Origin: Hydrogenophaga aromaticivorans
GTDB taxonomy: Bacteria; Pseudomonadota; Gammaproteobacteria; Burkholderiales; Burkholderiaceae_C
Direction of reading: 5' to 3'
Length of the DNA stretch: 64,000 bases
Assembly: GCF_013387465.1 (NCBI RefSeq)
Contig: NZ_VYGV01000016.1
Coordinates: 540,446-604,445 of the forward strand
Within the stretch, counting starts at the first letter, position 1; each line of letters begins with the position of its first letter. The notes beneath the pieces are model-generated. The model ran no database searches, was not told the origin of the DNA, and was given only the letters and a program-made list of their open reading frames with translations. The position numbers and the translations under genes are program-made. Below, one piece after another: positions 29,575 through 38,814 of this stretch.

Positions 29575-31062
29575 TCACTGGAACGCCACCTCGGCGAAGC
29601 TGCGCAGCTTGCGGCTGTGCAACTGGGCGGCGCCGCCTTCGCGCAGCCGCTCCACCGCGCGGATGCCGATGCGCAGGTGTTGATCGACGCGCTCGCGGTA
29701 GAAGTGGTTGGCCATGCCGGGCAGCTTGATCTCGCCGTGCAGCGGCTTGTCGCTCACGCAGAGCAGGGTGCCGTAGGGCACGCGGAAACGGAAGCCGTTG
29801 GCGGCGATGGTGGCGCTCTCCATGTCGAGCGCCACCGCGCGCGATTGCGAGAAACGCCGCTGGGGCTTGTTGTCGGGCAGCAGTTCCCAGTTGCGGTTGT
29901 CGGTGCTGGCGACGGTGCCGGTGCGCATGATGCGTTTCACCTCCTGCGGCGGCACGCCGGTCACGTCGGCCACGGCGCCTTCGAGCGCGAGCTGGATTTC
30001 GGCCAGCGCGGGAATCGGCACCCACAGCGGCAGCTCTTCGTCGAGCACATGGTCTTCGCGCACGTAGGCGTGGGCGAGCACGTAGTCGCCGAGCTGCTGG
30101 CTGCTGCGCAGTCCGGCGCAGTGGCCGATCATGAGCCAGGCGTGCGGGCGCAGCACGGCGATGTGGTCGGTGATGGTCTTGGCGTTGGCCGGGCCGACGC
30201 CGATGTTCACCATGGTGATGCCGCTGCGGTCGGCGCGCATGAGGTGGTAGCCCGGCATTTGCGGCAACCGGGGGGGCGGGGCGCCGAGTTCGTCGCCCGC
30301 TTCTGCGCCCAGGCCCACCCGGCGTGTCACCACGTTGCCGGGTTCGACGAAGGCGATGTATTCGCTGTCGGGGCGGGCCATTTCGGCGTGGCCGAGCCGG
30401 ATGAATTCGTCGATGTAGAACTGGTAGTTGGTGAACAGCACGAAGTTCTGGAACCACTCGGGCGCGGTGCCGGTGTAGTGGCGCAGGCGCTGGAGCGAGT
30501 AGTCGATGCGCGGCGCGGTGAACAGCGAGAGCGGCTGCGCTTCGCCCGGGCGCGGCTCGTGCGTGCCGTTGGCGATGCCGTCGTCCATGGCGGCCAGGTC
30601 GGGCAGGTCGAACACGTCGCGCATGAGGGCGCGGCGCTCGCTGCTCAGGCTGCCTTCGACGTGGTCGTGCTCGGCGAACGAGAAGTGGATGGGAATCGGG
30701 TGGGTGCTGGTGCCCACCTCCAGCTCGCCGCCGTGGTTGATCAGCAGCAGGCTGAACTGCTCCAGGAAGTAGTCGGCGTAGAGGTCAGGTCGCGTGATCG
30801 TGGTTTCGAACCGGCCGGGGCCGGCCACGAAGCCGTAGCTCAGGCGGCCCGTGCCCTGGTGCGACACGCTGTGGGTGTGCAGCCGCACGAAGGGGTAGCA
30901 GGCGCGCACGCGGGCGTCCTTGAAATCGGCGCCGGCCACGAAGTCGCGCATGGCCGCGCGCAGGAAGTGGATGTTCTGCTGGTAAATGCGCTGCACCTGG
31001 GCCAGGGCGGCGGCCGGGTTGCGGTAGAAAACGGGGGCGGTAAAGTCGGGTGTCTTGTACAT
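29575..31062 (-). CDS. amn: AMP nucleosidase
   Basis: This 495-aa enzyme hydrolyses AMP to adenine and ribose 5-phosphate. The N-terminal AMP-nucleosidase-specific domain (FTAPVFYRNPAAALAQVQRIYQ) precedes a nucleoside-phosphorylase-fold domain (ITMVNIGVGPANAKTITDHIAVLRPHAWLMIGHCAGLR) with the late VALDMESATIAANGFRFRVPYGTLLCVSDKP active-site segment. ATG 31062 gives the expected size; the same frame is open much farther upstream but antisense to another gene. Confidence 0.96.
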   Translation of the reverse strand: MYKTPDFTAPVFYRNPAAALAQVQRIYQQNIHFLRAAMRDFVAGADFKDARVRACYPFVRLHTHSVSHQGTGRLSYGFVAGPGRFETTITRPDLYADYFLEQFSLLLINHGGELEVGTSTHPIPIHFSFAEHDHVEGSLSSERRALMRDVFDLPDLAAMDDGIANGTHEPRPGEAQPLSLFTAPRIDYSLQRLRHYTGTAPEWFQNFVLFTNYQFYIDEFIRLGHAEMARPDSEYIAFVEPGNVVTRRVGLGAEAGDELGAPPPRLPQMPGYHLMRADRSGITMVNIGVGPANAKTITDHIAVLRPHAWLMIGHCAGLRSSQQLGDYVLAHAYVREDHVLDEELPLWVPIPALAEIQLALEGAVADVTGVPPQEVKRIMRTGTVASTDNRNWELLPDNKPQRRFSQSRAVALDMESATIAANGFRFRVPYGTLLCVSDKPLHGEIKLPGMANHFYRERVDQHLRIGIRAVERLREGGAAQLHSRKLRSFAEVAFQ

Positions 31063-31113
31063 GCCGCTATTGTGGCGCCGCCCCGTGACACCTTGCCCCC
31101 ACCCGGAATACCC

Positions 31114-32391
31114 ATGCTGGATGCCGCTGCACCGGCGCTGAACCCGGCGGTCGACATGGCCGGCGCCGCCGCCGTGCTGGCGGCGGCGCTGGGTTGCGGC
31201 CTGCTGGTGGGCATTGAGCGCGAGCGGCGCAAGGGCACCGGTCCGGGGCGGGCGTTCGCCGGCCTGCGCACTTTTGCGCTGACCAGCCTGGTGGGTGCCG
31301 CCGCGGCGCTCACGCAGCTGACGGGGCTGGTGGTGACCGGCGCTGCGATGGTGGCTGCACTGGCCCTGGTCGCTTACTGGCGCGACCGCTCCGACGACCC
31401 GGGGGCCACCACCGAAATTGCCCTGCTGCTGACCTACCTGATCGGCGTGCTCTGCGCGCAGAGCCTGCCGCTGGCCGCCGCGCTCGCGGTGGGCCTGACC
31501 GGGGTGCTGGCCGCGCGGGAGCGGCTGCACCAGTTTGCCCGCCAGTGGCTGACCGAGGGCGAAGTGCGCGACGGCATCGTGCTGGCCGCGCTGGTGCTGA
31601 TGGCGCTGCCGCTGGTGCCCAACCGGCCGCTCTGGGGACCGGCGCTCAACCCCTACGTCATCGTGCAGCTGCTGGCCTTGCTGCTGGCGGTGCAGTCGCT
31701 GGCGCACCTGTGCCGCCGCCTGCTGCAGGCGCGCCACGCGGTGGCGTTCTCGGCGCTGGCCTCGGGCTTTGTGTCGAGCACCGCCACCATCGCCACGCTG
31801 GGGCTGGCCGCGCGCGAGGGCCGTTCGCCCGCGCGGCTGATGGCGGGTGGTGGCCTGCTGTCCTGCGTGTCCACCCAGTTGCAGGTGCTGCTGGTCGCCG
31901 CCGCCGTGCAACCGGCCTGGCTGCCGGTCTTGTGGCTGCCGTCGCTGGCCGCCGGTTTGCTGGCGCTGGTCTGGGGCTGGTGGATGGTGCGCGGAGCGCC
32001 CGGCGACACCGATGCCCCGACGGTGCCGGACGAAGACCGGATGTTCAGCCTCTGGGGCGCTGCGGGTGTGGCCGCTTTGCTCAGTGCCATCCAGGTGCTG
32101 GTGCACGCGCTGACGCTGTGGCTGGGTTCTTCGGGCCTGCTGCTGGGCTCGGCGCTGGCGGCGCTGGCCGACCTGCACGCCTCGCTGGCCGCGGTGTTTG
32201 CTTCGGGGGGGCCGGCGGCGGGCGGCGCCGCGGTGTGGGCGGTGATGCTGGCCATGCTGGTGCACGCCGGCAGCAAGAGCGCCACCGCCGGCATCGTGGG
32301 GGGCTGGCGCTACCTGGCCTGGCTGGCGCCGGGCCTGTGGCTGCACATGGCGCTCGGTGCTGCGGGCATCTACTGGATGGCGCGCGCCTAG
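31114..32391 (+). CDS. MgtC/SapB-related membrane protein (DUF4010)
   Basis: This 425-aa protein is very hydrophobic, with about twelve helices. The N-terminus (GCGLLVGIERERRKGTGPGRAFAGLRTFALTSLVGA) is the MgtC-like signature, and the C-terminal half is a DUF4010 domain (AFSALASGFVSSTATIATLGL). A transport or cation-homeostasis role is suspected but unproven. ATG 31114 is the first start after the divergent amn promoter region (51-bp gap). Confidence 0.85.
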   Translation: MLDAAAPALNPAVDMAGAAAVLAAALGCGLLVGIERERRKGTGPGRAFAGLRTFALTSLVGAAAALTQLTGLVVTGAAMVAALALVAYWRDRSDDPGATTEIALLLTYLIGVLCAQSLPLAAALAVGLTGVLAARERLHQFARQWLTEGEVRDGIVLAALVLMALPLVPNRPLWGPALNPYVIVQLLALLLAVQSLAHLCRRLLQARHAVAFSALASGFVSSTATIATLGLAAREGRSPARLMAGGGLLSCVSTQLQVLLVAAAVQPAWLPVLWLPSLAAGLLALVWGWWMVRGAPGDTDAPTVPDEDRMFSLWGAAGVAALLSAIQVLVHALTLWLGSSGLLLGSALAALADLHASLAAVFASGGPAAGGAAVWAVMLAMLVHAGSKSATAGIVGGWRYLAWLAPGLWLHMALGAAGIYWMARA

Positions 32392-32428
32392 AACGGGCTG
32401 GCGACCTCGGAGAGATCGCCTGGGGTTC

Positions 32429-33832
32429 TCAGTTACGGGTCGGTTCGCGCATCGTCACGAACTCTTCCGCCGCCGTCGGGTGGATGCCGATGGTGCTGTC
32501 GAACACCGCCTTGGTCGCGCCGGCCTTCATGGCCACGGCAAAACCCTGCACGATCTCGCCGGCTTCGGCGCCCACCATGTGCAGGCCCACCACGCGGTCG
32601 CTCGCGGTGTCCACCACCATCTTCATCAGCGTGCGCTCGCTGCTGCCCGAGAGCGTGTGCTTCAAGGCCTTGAACTCGCTGCGGAAGATCGTCACCTGGC
32701 CGAACTTCTCGCGGGCCGCGGCCTCGCTGTAGCCCACGGTGCCGATGTTGGGGTGCGTGAAGACGGCGGTGGGGATGAAGTCGTAACTCATTTCGCGCGC
32801 GGTCTTGCCCGCTGCCGCGCCGAAGAGCTGGTCCACCACCACCATCGCCTCGCCCAGCGCCACCGGGGTGAGCTGCACGCGGTTGGTCACGTCACCCACG
32901 GCGTAGATGCCGGGCACATTGGTCTGGTAGTGCGCGTTGACGACCACCTCACCCTGCGCGCCCTGGGCCACGCCGACGGTGTCCAGCCCGAGACCCTGCA
33001 CGTTGGGTTTGCGCCCGGTGGCGTACAGCACGGCGTCGGCCAGCACCACGGCGCCGCCTTCCAGTTCGACACGCAGGCCTTCTTCGGTCTTGCGGATGTC
33101 CACCACGTCGGCGTTCAGCCGCAGGTCCACGCCGGACTTGGCCATCTCGGCGGCGACGAAGTGGCGCACCTCGTCGTCAAAACCGCGCAGCACCTGTTCG
33201 CCGCGGTACAGCTGCGTGACCTTCGAGCCCAGGCCGTTGAAGATGGAGGCGAACTCGCAGGCGATGTAGCCACCGCCCACCACCAGCAGGCGTTGCGGGA
33301 AGGGTTCCAGATCGAAGATCTCGTTGGAGGTGATGACGTGTTCGCGACCCACGAAGTGCGGCACGTGGGGCGTGCCGCCGGTGGCGATCAGGATGTGCTT
33401 CGCGGTGAAATTCTGGTGGCCGGGGCTGCCGTCGGCGTTGATCGTGGCCAGGCCGATGCTGTGCTCGCCCTGCAGGCGGGCAAAGCCATCGAAGACCGTG
33501 ACGCCCGAGCCGCGCAGCAGGTTGCCGTAGACGCCGTTGAGGCGGCTGATCTCGGTGGCGCGGTTGGCCTTCAGCGTGGCCCAGTTGAGGGTGGGTTCCG
33601 GACCTTCCCAACCAAAGCCGTGGGATTCGTGGGCCGCATCGGCGTAGTGAGCGGCGTAGCTGTAGAGCTTTTTCGGGATGCAGCCCACGTTGACGCAGGT
33701 GCCACCCAGGCCGTCGGTGCCGAGGGTTTCGGCCAGGGCCACGCGCGCGCCACGCTGGGCCGCCATGCGGGCGGCGCGCACGCCACCACTGCCGCCGCCA
33801 ATGACAAAGAGATCGAAATCGTGAGTGCTCAT
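32429..33832 (-). CDS. gor: Glutathione-disulfide reductase
   Basis: This 467-aa FAD/NADPH enzyme reduces GSSG. It has the FAD dinucleotide fold IGGGSGGVRAARMA, redox-active disulfide GGTCVNVGCIPKK (Cys46/Cys51), an NADPH-binding fold VVGGGYIACEFA with the YRGEQVLRGFD segment, and the C-terminal dimer-interface base IHPTAAEE (His451). The start MSTHDFDLFVI at 33832 is chosen over a longer reading. It is convergent with the DUF4010 gene. Confidence 0.96.
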   Translation of the reverse strand: MSTHDFDLFVIGGGSGGVRAARMAAQRGARVALAETLGTDGLGGTCVNVGCIPKKLYSYAAHYADAAHESHGFGWEGPEPTLNWATLKANRATEISRLNGVYGNLLRGSGVTVFDGFARLQGEHSIGLATINADGSPGHQNFTAKHILIATGGTPHVPHFVGREHVITSNEIFDLEPFPQRLLVVGGGYIACEFASIFNGLGSKVTQLYRGEQVLRGFDDEVRHFVAAEMAKSGVDLRLNADVVDIRKTEEGLRVELEGGAVVLADAVLYATGRKPNVQGLGLDTVGVAQGAQGEVVVNAHYQTNVPGIYAVGDVTNRVQLTPVALGEAMVVVDQLFGAAAGKTAREMSYDFIPTAVFTHPNIGTVGYSEAAAREKFGQVTIFRSEFKALKHTLSGSSERTLMKMVVDTASDRVVGLHMVGAEAGEIVQGFAVAMKAGATKAVFDSTIGIHPTAAEEFVTMREPTRN

Positions 33833-33943
33833 GCTCGTCCGTTCGGCCAACGGGATCGTGGCCTTTGCTGTGGAGCCGGGCAGTTTACGCGCAGCCCGGC
33901 CGCCCTGTGGGCGCCGGGGCTGTTGCGCCGGGCCCCCGGTGGC

Positions 33944-34483
33944 TCAGCGCCTGGCGCGCGCTTCGTCGCTCTTGAGTGCACGCCGCTTCGCCATTTCACG
34001 GCCCATGCCAATGGTGTTGAGGCCGGCGAGCCGCTTCTTCGCCTCCGGGTAGGCGACGGACTCTTCCAGCAGGAGGTGGTCCGTGTAGAGCGCTTCAAAA
34101 ACATCCAGTGCGTGGCGCAATTCCACCGTGTCGAACCAGAGGTTGCCACTGGTGGCCGCTTCCAGCGAAGGTGCGATCTGGATCCAGTTTTCTTCCAGCC
34201 AGCCGTGGTCCTGAATCAGGTGTTCGGTGGCTTGCACGATCTCGGCGTCCTGGCTGCCCAGCAGCGCCGGGAAGATGTGTTTTTCTTCGTCCAGATGGTG
34301 CTGGCGCGCTTCACCATTGAAATAGTCGAGCACGCGGCGCGCCTGCTCGCGTGTGGCCGTGTTCAGCCCACGGGATTCGATGGCGTCGACCAGCGCGTGC
34401 AGCTGACGTATCTGCGCCTGGATCTCGCGGTGGGTGGAGTCGAGGAATTCGAAGACAGCGATGGAAGCGGGCGCGGCACACAT
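33944..34483 (-). CDS. Hemerythrin-like HHE domain protein
   Basis: This 179-aa four-helix protein has candidate diiron ligands His18 (DSTHRE), the cluster QHHLDEEKH (His62/63, Glu66/67, His69), His88/His93, and DHLLLEES (His136, Glu140/141). Family members bind O2 or NO or repair iron sites. The upstream FNR-type box fits an oxygen- or NO-responsive role. It is monocistronic. Confidence 0.88.
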   Translation of the reverse strand: MCAAPASIAVFEFLDSTHREIQAQIRQLHALVDAIESRGLNTATREQARRVLDYFNGEARQHHLDEEKHIFPALLGSQDAEIVQATEHLIQDHGWLEENWIQIAPSLEAATSGNLWFDTVELRHALDVFEALYTDHLLLEESVAYPEAKKRLAGLNTIGMGREMAKRRALKSDEARARR

Positions 34484-34541
34484 GACGAACTCCTGATCAT
34501 TGGATGGGATTCATTATGAAAATGTGCCGTGCCGGGACCAC

Positions 34542-34555
34542 TTGATCTTGCTCAA
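34542..34555. promoter_or_regulatory. FNR/Anr/Dnr-type binding site
   Basis: TTGATCTTGCTCAA differs by one base from the FNR consensus TTGAT-N4-ATCAA. Its centre is about 65 bases upstream of the hemerythrin start, a usual distance for an activating site. It suggests induction under low oxygen or nitrosative conditions. Confidence 0.65.
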
Positions 34556-34578
34556 ACAAAAAGCCCGCCGAAGCGGGC
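34556..34578 (-). terminator. Rho-independent terminator of the hydroxybutyryl-CoA dehydrogenase gene
   Basis: In leftward transcripts a GCCCGC-TTCG-GCGGGC hairpin is followed by TTTTTG. It lies about 100 bases past the dehydrogenase stop and directly abuts the FNR-type box of the next gene. Confidence 0.85.
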
Positions 34579-34627
34579 ATCCGATGGGCTGTCACCACCT
34601 GGGCATTTTCGAAGCACATGGCCGGTC

Positions 34628-34677
34628 CTGGATGCCGCGGAACGGACCTTGCCGGGCCGATGGCATCGCCCCCGGGG
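34628..34677 (-). repeat. 3'-end hairpin repeat, copy E (shortened)
   Basis: This is a shorter, diverged member (GCCGCGGAACGGACCTTGCC plus the GC stems) that ends exactly at the dehydrogenase stop codon, with the family polarity. Confidence 0.6.
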
Positions 34678-35529
34678 TCAGTACGTGTACACCCCGCGTC
34701 CGGTCTTGCGGCCCAGCCAGCCGGCGGCCACCATTTCTTTGAGCAGCGGCGCCGGGCGGTACTTGCTGTCGTTGTACTCGGCCATGTAGACGTTCATCAC
34801 GGCCAGGCACACGTCCAGGCCGATCATGTCGGCCAGCGCCAGTGGGCCGATGGGCTGGTTGGTGCCCAGCTTCATGCCGGCGTCGATGTCTTCCGGCGTC
34901 GCCAGCCCTTCGGCGAGCACGAAGAAGGCTTCGTTGATCATGGGCACGAGGATGCGGTTGACCACAAAGCCGGGCGCGTTCTTCACCGTGATCGGCGTCT
35001 TGCCCAGCGCTTCGGCCATGGCCTTCACGGCGTCGTGCGTGGCGTCGCTGGTCTGCAGGCCGCGGATGATCTCCACCAGCGCCATCATCGGCACGGGGTT
35101 GAAGAAGTGCATGCCGATGAAGCGGTCAGGCCGCTGCGTGGCGGCGGCCAGCTTGGTGATGCTGATCGAGCTGGTGTTGGTGGCCACGATCACCTCGGGC
35201 GCGAGGATGCTGTCGAGCTGCTGCAGGATCTTGACCTTCAGGCCTTCGTTTTCGGTCGCGGCTTCGATCACGAGCTGCGCGCCCTTGAGGTCGTCGTAGT
35301 TCGTCGAGCCCTGGATCAGCGCGAGCGCCGCTTCCTTGTCGTCGGCCGTCATCTTCTCTTTCTTGATCAGGCGGTCCAGGCTGCCGGCGATGGTGGCCAG
35401 GCCCTTGTCGACCGCGGCTTGGGCGATGTCGACCATGACCACGCGGATGCCACTGACGGCGCAGGCCTGGGCGATGCCGTTGCCCATGGTGCCCGAGCCG
35501 ATGATGCCCACGGTTTGAATGCTGCTCAT
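34678..35529 (-). CDS. 3-hydroxybutyryl-CoA dehydrogenase
   Basis: This 283-aa NAD(P)-dependent enzyme interconverts 3-hydroxyacyl-CoA and acetoacetyl-CoA. It shows the Rossmann motif VGIIGSGTMGNGIAQACA, catalytic-region ATNTSSISITKLAAATQRPDRFIGMHFFNPVPMM (catalytic His) and the C-terminal domain GFVVNRILVPMINEA. The start MSSIQTVGIIGSG follows an AGGAG at good spacing. It could serve PHB/butanoate or aromatic-acid catabolism; neighbours do not decide. Confidence 0.95.
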   Translation of the reverse strand: MSSIQTVGIIGSGTMGNGIAQACAVSGIRVVMVDIAQAAVDKGLATIAGSLDRLIKKEKMTADDKEAALALIQGSTNYDDLKGAQLVIEAATENEGLKVKILQQLDSILAPEVIVATNTSSISITKLAAATQRPDRFIGMHFFNPVPMMALVEIIRGLQTSDATHDAVKAMAEALGKTPITVKNAPGFVVNRILVPMINEAFFVLAEGLATPEDIDAGMKLGTNQPIGPLALADMIGLDVCLAVMNVYMAEYNDSKYRPAPLLKEMVAAGWLGRKTGRGVYTY

Positions 35530-35764
35530 AGGGAAATGCTCCTGAAAAAAAGACGAAGAACCCTTGTCGGGGCCGTGCACCGCCCACGATCCCGGCTGCG
35601 TCGCGCAGGCGTCGGGACTAGGCTGGCGCGCCTACCGGTGCGGCCAGCGCTGTGCTAACTTGCCTGCGGATTGTCGCGCACCGGGATGCGCGGCGAAGAC
35701 AACCACACCAACGTGAGCGGTCGGGGCATCACCAGCGATCCCCGTGCCAGACAACGGAGACCTT

Positions 35765-37402
35765 ATGTTCGACTACATCGTCGTGGGCGGTGGTTCGGCG
35801 GGCTGTGTGCTCGCCGGACGCCTGAGCGAAGACCCGGCCGTGCGCGTGGCCCTGCTGGAAGCCGGTCCACCCGACAGCAGCGTGCTGATCCATTGCCCGG
35901 CGGGCCTGGCCGTGATGGCGAAATACGAACTCAACGGCTGGGGCTATGCCACCGTGCCGCAACCCGGCCTGAACGGCCGGCGCGGTTACCAGCCGCGCGG
36001 CAAGGTGCTCGGGGGGTCCAGCTCCATCAACGCCATGATCTACGCCCGCGGCCACGCCAGCGACTACGACGGCTGGGCCGCCCAGGGCAACCCGGGCTGG
36101 TCGTTTGCCGATGTGCTGCCGTACTTCAAACGCGCCGAGCACAACCAGCGTGGCGCCGACGCGTGGCACGGTCAGGGCGGGCCGCTGAACGTGATGGATC
36201 TGCGTTCGCCGAACCCGTTTCTGCCCTCGTTCATCGAAGCCGGCCAGCAGGCGGGCCACCCGCTCAATGCCGATTTCAACGGTCCGGAGCAAGAGGGCAT
36301 CGGCGCTTACCAGGTCACGCACAAGGACGGTGAGCGCTTCAGCGCCGCCAAGGCCTACCTCACGCCGCACCTGGGGCGCTCCAACCTGAAAGTGATCACG
36401 AACGCGCTGACCACCCGCGTGCTCGCGGAAACCGTGGATGGCCAGCCGCGCGCGCAGGGTGTGGAATACCGCCCGGACGGCGGGCGCGGCCCGCTGCAGA
36501 CGCTGTTGCTCAACCCCGGTGGTGAGGTGCTGCTGAGCGCAGGCGCCTTCGGTTCGCCGCAGTTGCTGATGCTCTCGGGCATCGGTCCGGCGGCACACCT
36601 GGCCGAACACGGTATCCAGGTGGTGCACGAGCTGCCCGGCGTGGGCGAGAACCTGCACGACCACCCGGACGTGGTGATGGTGGTGAACGCGCCGAAGCTG
36701 ACCGATCTGTTCGGCCTGTCCCTGGCCGGTGTGGCGCGCATGGTTCGGGGCCTGTTCGAATGGCGGCGCCACCGCAGCGGCTTGCTGACCACCAACTTCG
36801 CCGAGGCGGGCGGCTTCATCAAGAGCGCGCCGGACGAAGCGATACCCGATCTGCAACTGCACTTCGTGGTCGGCAAGCTGGTGGACCATGGCCGCAAGAC
36901 GGTGCTGGGCCACGGCTATTCCTGCCATGTGTGCCTGTTGCGACCGAAGAGCCGGGGCACGCTGCGCCTGGCCAGCGCCGATCCGCAGGTGATGCCGCTG
37001 ATCGATCCGGCCTTTCTGAAGGACCCGGACGACGTGTCCCGTCTGGTGCGGGGTTTCAAGCGCATGCGCGAGCTGATGCAGCAGCCCGCGCTCGCGCGCC
37101 ACGGCGGCCGCGAATCCCGCGCGTCGGCGCTGGCGCAGAGCGATGCGCAGATCGAGCAGTTCGTGCGGTTCCACGCCGACACGATCTACCACCCGGTTGG
37201 GACCTGCCGCATGGGGCCGGATGCGGGGGCGGTGGTGGACGCACGCCTGCGCGTGCACGGCGTGGCGGGCTTGCGGGTGGTGGATGCGTCGGTCATGCCC
37301 AGCGTGGTGGGCGGCAACACCAATGCCCCGGTGATCATGATGGCGGAGAAGGCCGTCGATATGATCCGGGAAGACCATTCTTATGAAAGCGCCACATCAT
37401 GA
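35765..37402 (+). CDS. GMC-family FAD oxidoreductase (choline/alcohol dehydrogenase-like)
   Basis: This 545-aa flavoenzyme has the N-terminal FAD motif [18 protein letters not shown], the GMC signature [18 protein letters not shown], and the C-terminal active-site His/Asn pair in [11 protein letters not shown] and [12 protein letters not shown]. There is no signal peptide. Substrate could be choline, an aliphatic alcohol (AlkJ-like) or a polyethylene glycol; no neighbouring gene (no betB) points to choline. GGAGA precedes ATG 35765. Its stop overlaps the ABM gene as ATGA. Confidence 0.92.
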   Translation: MFDYIVVGGGSAGCVLAGRLSEDPAVRVALLEAGPPDSSVLIHCPAGLAVMAKYELNGWGYATVPQPGLNGRRGYQPRGKVLGGSSSINAMIYARGHASDYDGWAAQGNPGWSFADVLPYFKRAEHNQRGADAWHGQGGPLNVMDLRSPNPFLPSFIEAGQQAGHPLNADFNGPEQEGIGAYQVTHKDGERFSAAKAYLTPHLGRSNLKVITNALTTRVLAETVDGQPRAQGVEYRPDGGRGPLQTLLLNPGGEVLLSAGAFGSPQLLMLSGIGPAAHLAEHGIQVVHELPGVGENLHDHPDVVMVVNAPKLTDLFGLSLAGVARMVRGLFEWRRHRSGLLTTNFAEAGGFIKSAPDEAIPDLQLHFVVGKLVDHGRKTVLGHGYSCHVCLLRPKSRGTLRLASADPQVMPLIDPAFLKDPDDVSRLVRGFKRMRELMQQPALARHGGRESRASALAQSDAQIEQFVRFHADTIYHPVGTCRMGPDAGAVVDARLRVHGVAGLRVVDASVMPSVVGGNTNAPVIMMAEKAVDMIREDHSYESATS

Positions 37403-37698
37403 TTCTTGAACACGCCGACATCCGCATCGACCCTGCCAAGGCCACCGAATTCGAAGCCGCCATCCTGCGCGGCGCCAGCACCGTGATCGCCCAGGCCAAG
37501 GGTTTCAAAGGCTTCAAGGTCAACCGCAGCATCGAGAGCGCCGGCCGCTACATCCTGATGATTTACTGGGACACGCTGGAAGACCACACCGTGGGTTTCC
37601 GCCAGTCACCCGCATTCGCTGAGTGGCGCAGCATCGTTGGCCCGTTCTTCCTGCAGCCACCGGTTGTCGAACACCTCGAACTCGTCGGGAAGAGCTGA
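37399..37698 (+). CDS. ABM-domain (antibiotic biosynthesis monooxygenase-like) protein
   Basis: This 99-aa dimeric alpha/beta-barrel fold protein ([71 protein letters not shown]) resembles the ABM superfamily. Such proteins act as cofactor-free oxygenases or detoxify reactive products. Tight coupling to the GMC oxidoreductase suggests a joint role in the same conversion. Confidence 0.85.
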   Translation: MILEHADIRIDPAKATEFEAAILRGASTVIAQAKGFKGFKVNRSIESAGRYILMIYWDTLEDHTVGFRQSPAFAEWRSIVGPFFLQPPVVEHLELVGKS

Positions 37699-37793
37699 GC
37701 CCACCCCCATCGCCGGCGCACTGCGTGTAGCTGGCTCCGCCCCTCAAGGGGCAATGCCTGCGGCCTGGCAGGGCCAGTTCCGCGGCATCCTGG
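37699..37793 (+). repeat. 3'-end hairpin repeat, copy F (diverged)
   Basis: It begins right after the ABM stop with a CCCACCCCC segment, contains CCCCTCAAGGGG and CTGGCAGGGCCAGTTCCGCG, and ends in CATCCTGG. The order and polarity follow the other copies relative to the preceding gene. Confidence 0.6.
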
Positions 37794-37808
37794 ACAAAGT
37801 CCGGGAGG

Positions 37809-38726
37809 CTACTTCTTCCTCATGAGGGTGGACTTGCCGAACAGGCTCTCGATCAGGTCCACGGCCAGCTCGGCGGTGCGGTTGCGCACATCGAGCGCGG
37901 GGTTGAGTTCCATCACGTCGAGCGAAGCCAGGCGCCCGGTGTCGGCGATCATTTCCATGCACAGCTGCGCTTCGCGGTAGGTCGGGCCACCGGGGATCGT
38001 GGTGCCCACGCCGGGCGCGATCTCGGGGTCGAGGAAGTCGACGTCGAAGCTCACGTGCAGGTGGGTGTTCTCATCCACGCCCAAGAGCGCCTGCTCCATG
38101 GTGTGGCGCATGCCCATCTCGTCGATGTAGCGCATGTCGAACACCTCCAGGCCGGCTTCGTGCACCAGCCGCTTTTCACCCGCGTCCACGCTGCGGATGC
38201 CGATCTGGCGCACCACATCGGCAGTGATCGCCGGTGTCTGCCCGCCGATGCCGGTGAGTGGCTCCGGGCCGTGGCCACACAGCACCGCCACCGGCATGCC
38301 GTGGATGTTGCCGCTGGGCGTGAGGCTGGCGGTGTTGAAGTCGGCGTGGGCGTCGAGCCAGAGCACGCGCAGTTTTTTCCCGGTTTCGCGGCAGTGCCGG
38401 GCGACGGCGCTGATGGAGCCGATGCCCAGGCAATGATCGCCGCCGAGCACGATGGGCAGTCGGCCCTGGCGGAGTTCGGCGTGCATGGCCGTGTGCAGGG
38501 CCTGGTTCCACGCCGCCACTTCCGCCAGGTGCCGGTAGCCCTCAATCGGGGGCAGCCAGGGGTTGGCCGGGCCGTTCAGGTTGCCGCGGTCGGTGACCCG
38601 CAGGCCGTGGCTTTCCAGCACGGCCGCAAGGCCGGCCACGCGCAGGGCTTCGGGGCCCATGGAGGCGCCGCGCGCGCCCGCGCCGATGTCGGTGGGAACG
38701 CCAATGAGGCTGATGTCGAGTTGCAT
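37809..38726 (-). CDS. rocF: Arginase
   Basis: This 305-aa manganese enzyme splits arginine into ornithine and urea. All six metal ligands are visible: His98 in GGDHCLG, Asp125/His127/Asp129 in WLDAHADFN, and Asp228/Asp230 in SFDVDFLDP. Length matches bacterial arginases. MQLDISLIG at 38726 is preferred over a start six codons upstream. It lies downstream of fccAB on the same strand, separated by a structured spacer. Confidence 0.96.
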   Translation of the reverse strand: MQLDISLIGVPTDIGAGARGASMGPEALRVAGLAAVLESHGLRVTDRGNLNGPANPWLPPIEGYRHLAEVAAWNQALHTAMHAELRQGRLPIVLGGDHCLGIGSISAVARHCRETGKKLRVLWLDAHADFNTASLTPSGNIHGMPVAVLCGHGPEPLTGIGGQTPAITADVVRQIGIRSVDAGEKRLVHEAGLEVFDMRYIDEMGMRHTMEQALLGVDENTHLHVSFDVDFLDPEIAPGVGTTIPGGPTYREAQLCMEMIADTGRLASLDVMELNPALDVRNRTAELAVDLIESLFGKSTLMRKK

Positions 38727-38755
38727 GGCGCGATTGTGCGGCAAGCGCCACGGAT

Positions 38756-38805
38756 GTGCACCCCGCGCCAGGGTGCACCCATGGAGCCTGTCACACCCTG
38801 GCGCG
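38756..38805 (-). other. Two mutually exclusive hairpins between fccB and arginase gene
   Basis: One stem pairs GTGCACCC (38756-38763) with GGGTGCAC (38771-38778). The other pairs CGCGCCAGGGTG (38764-38775) with CACCCTGGCGCG (38794-38805). They share the CCAGGGTG segment, so only one can form. The pair sits 9 bases after the fccB stop. No U-tract follows. Confidence 0.6.
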
Positions 38806-38814
38806 CGCCGTGGG

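Noticed and set aside
28411..31113. About 900 open codons upstream of the DUF4010 start in the same frame
   Set aside because: The stretch runs antisense to mscS and amn; real coding begins at ATG 31114 where the MgtC-like signature starts.
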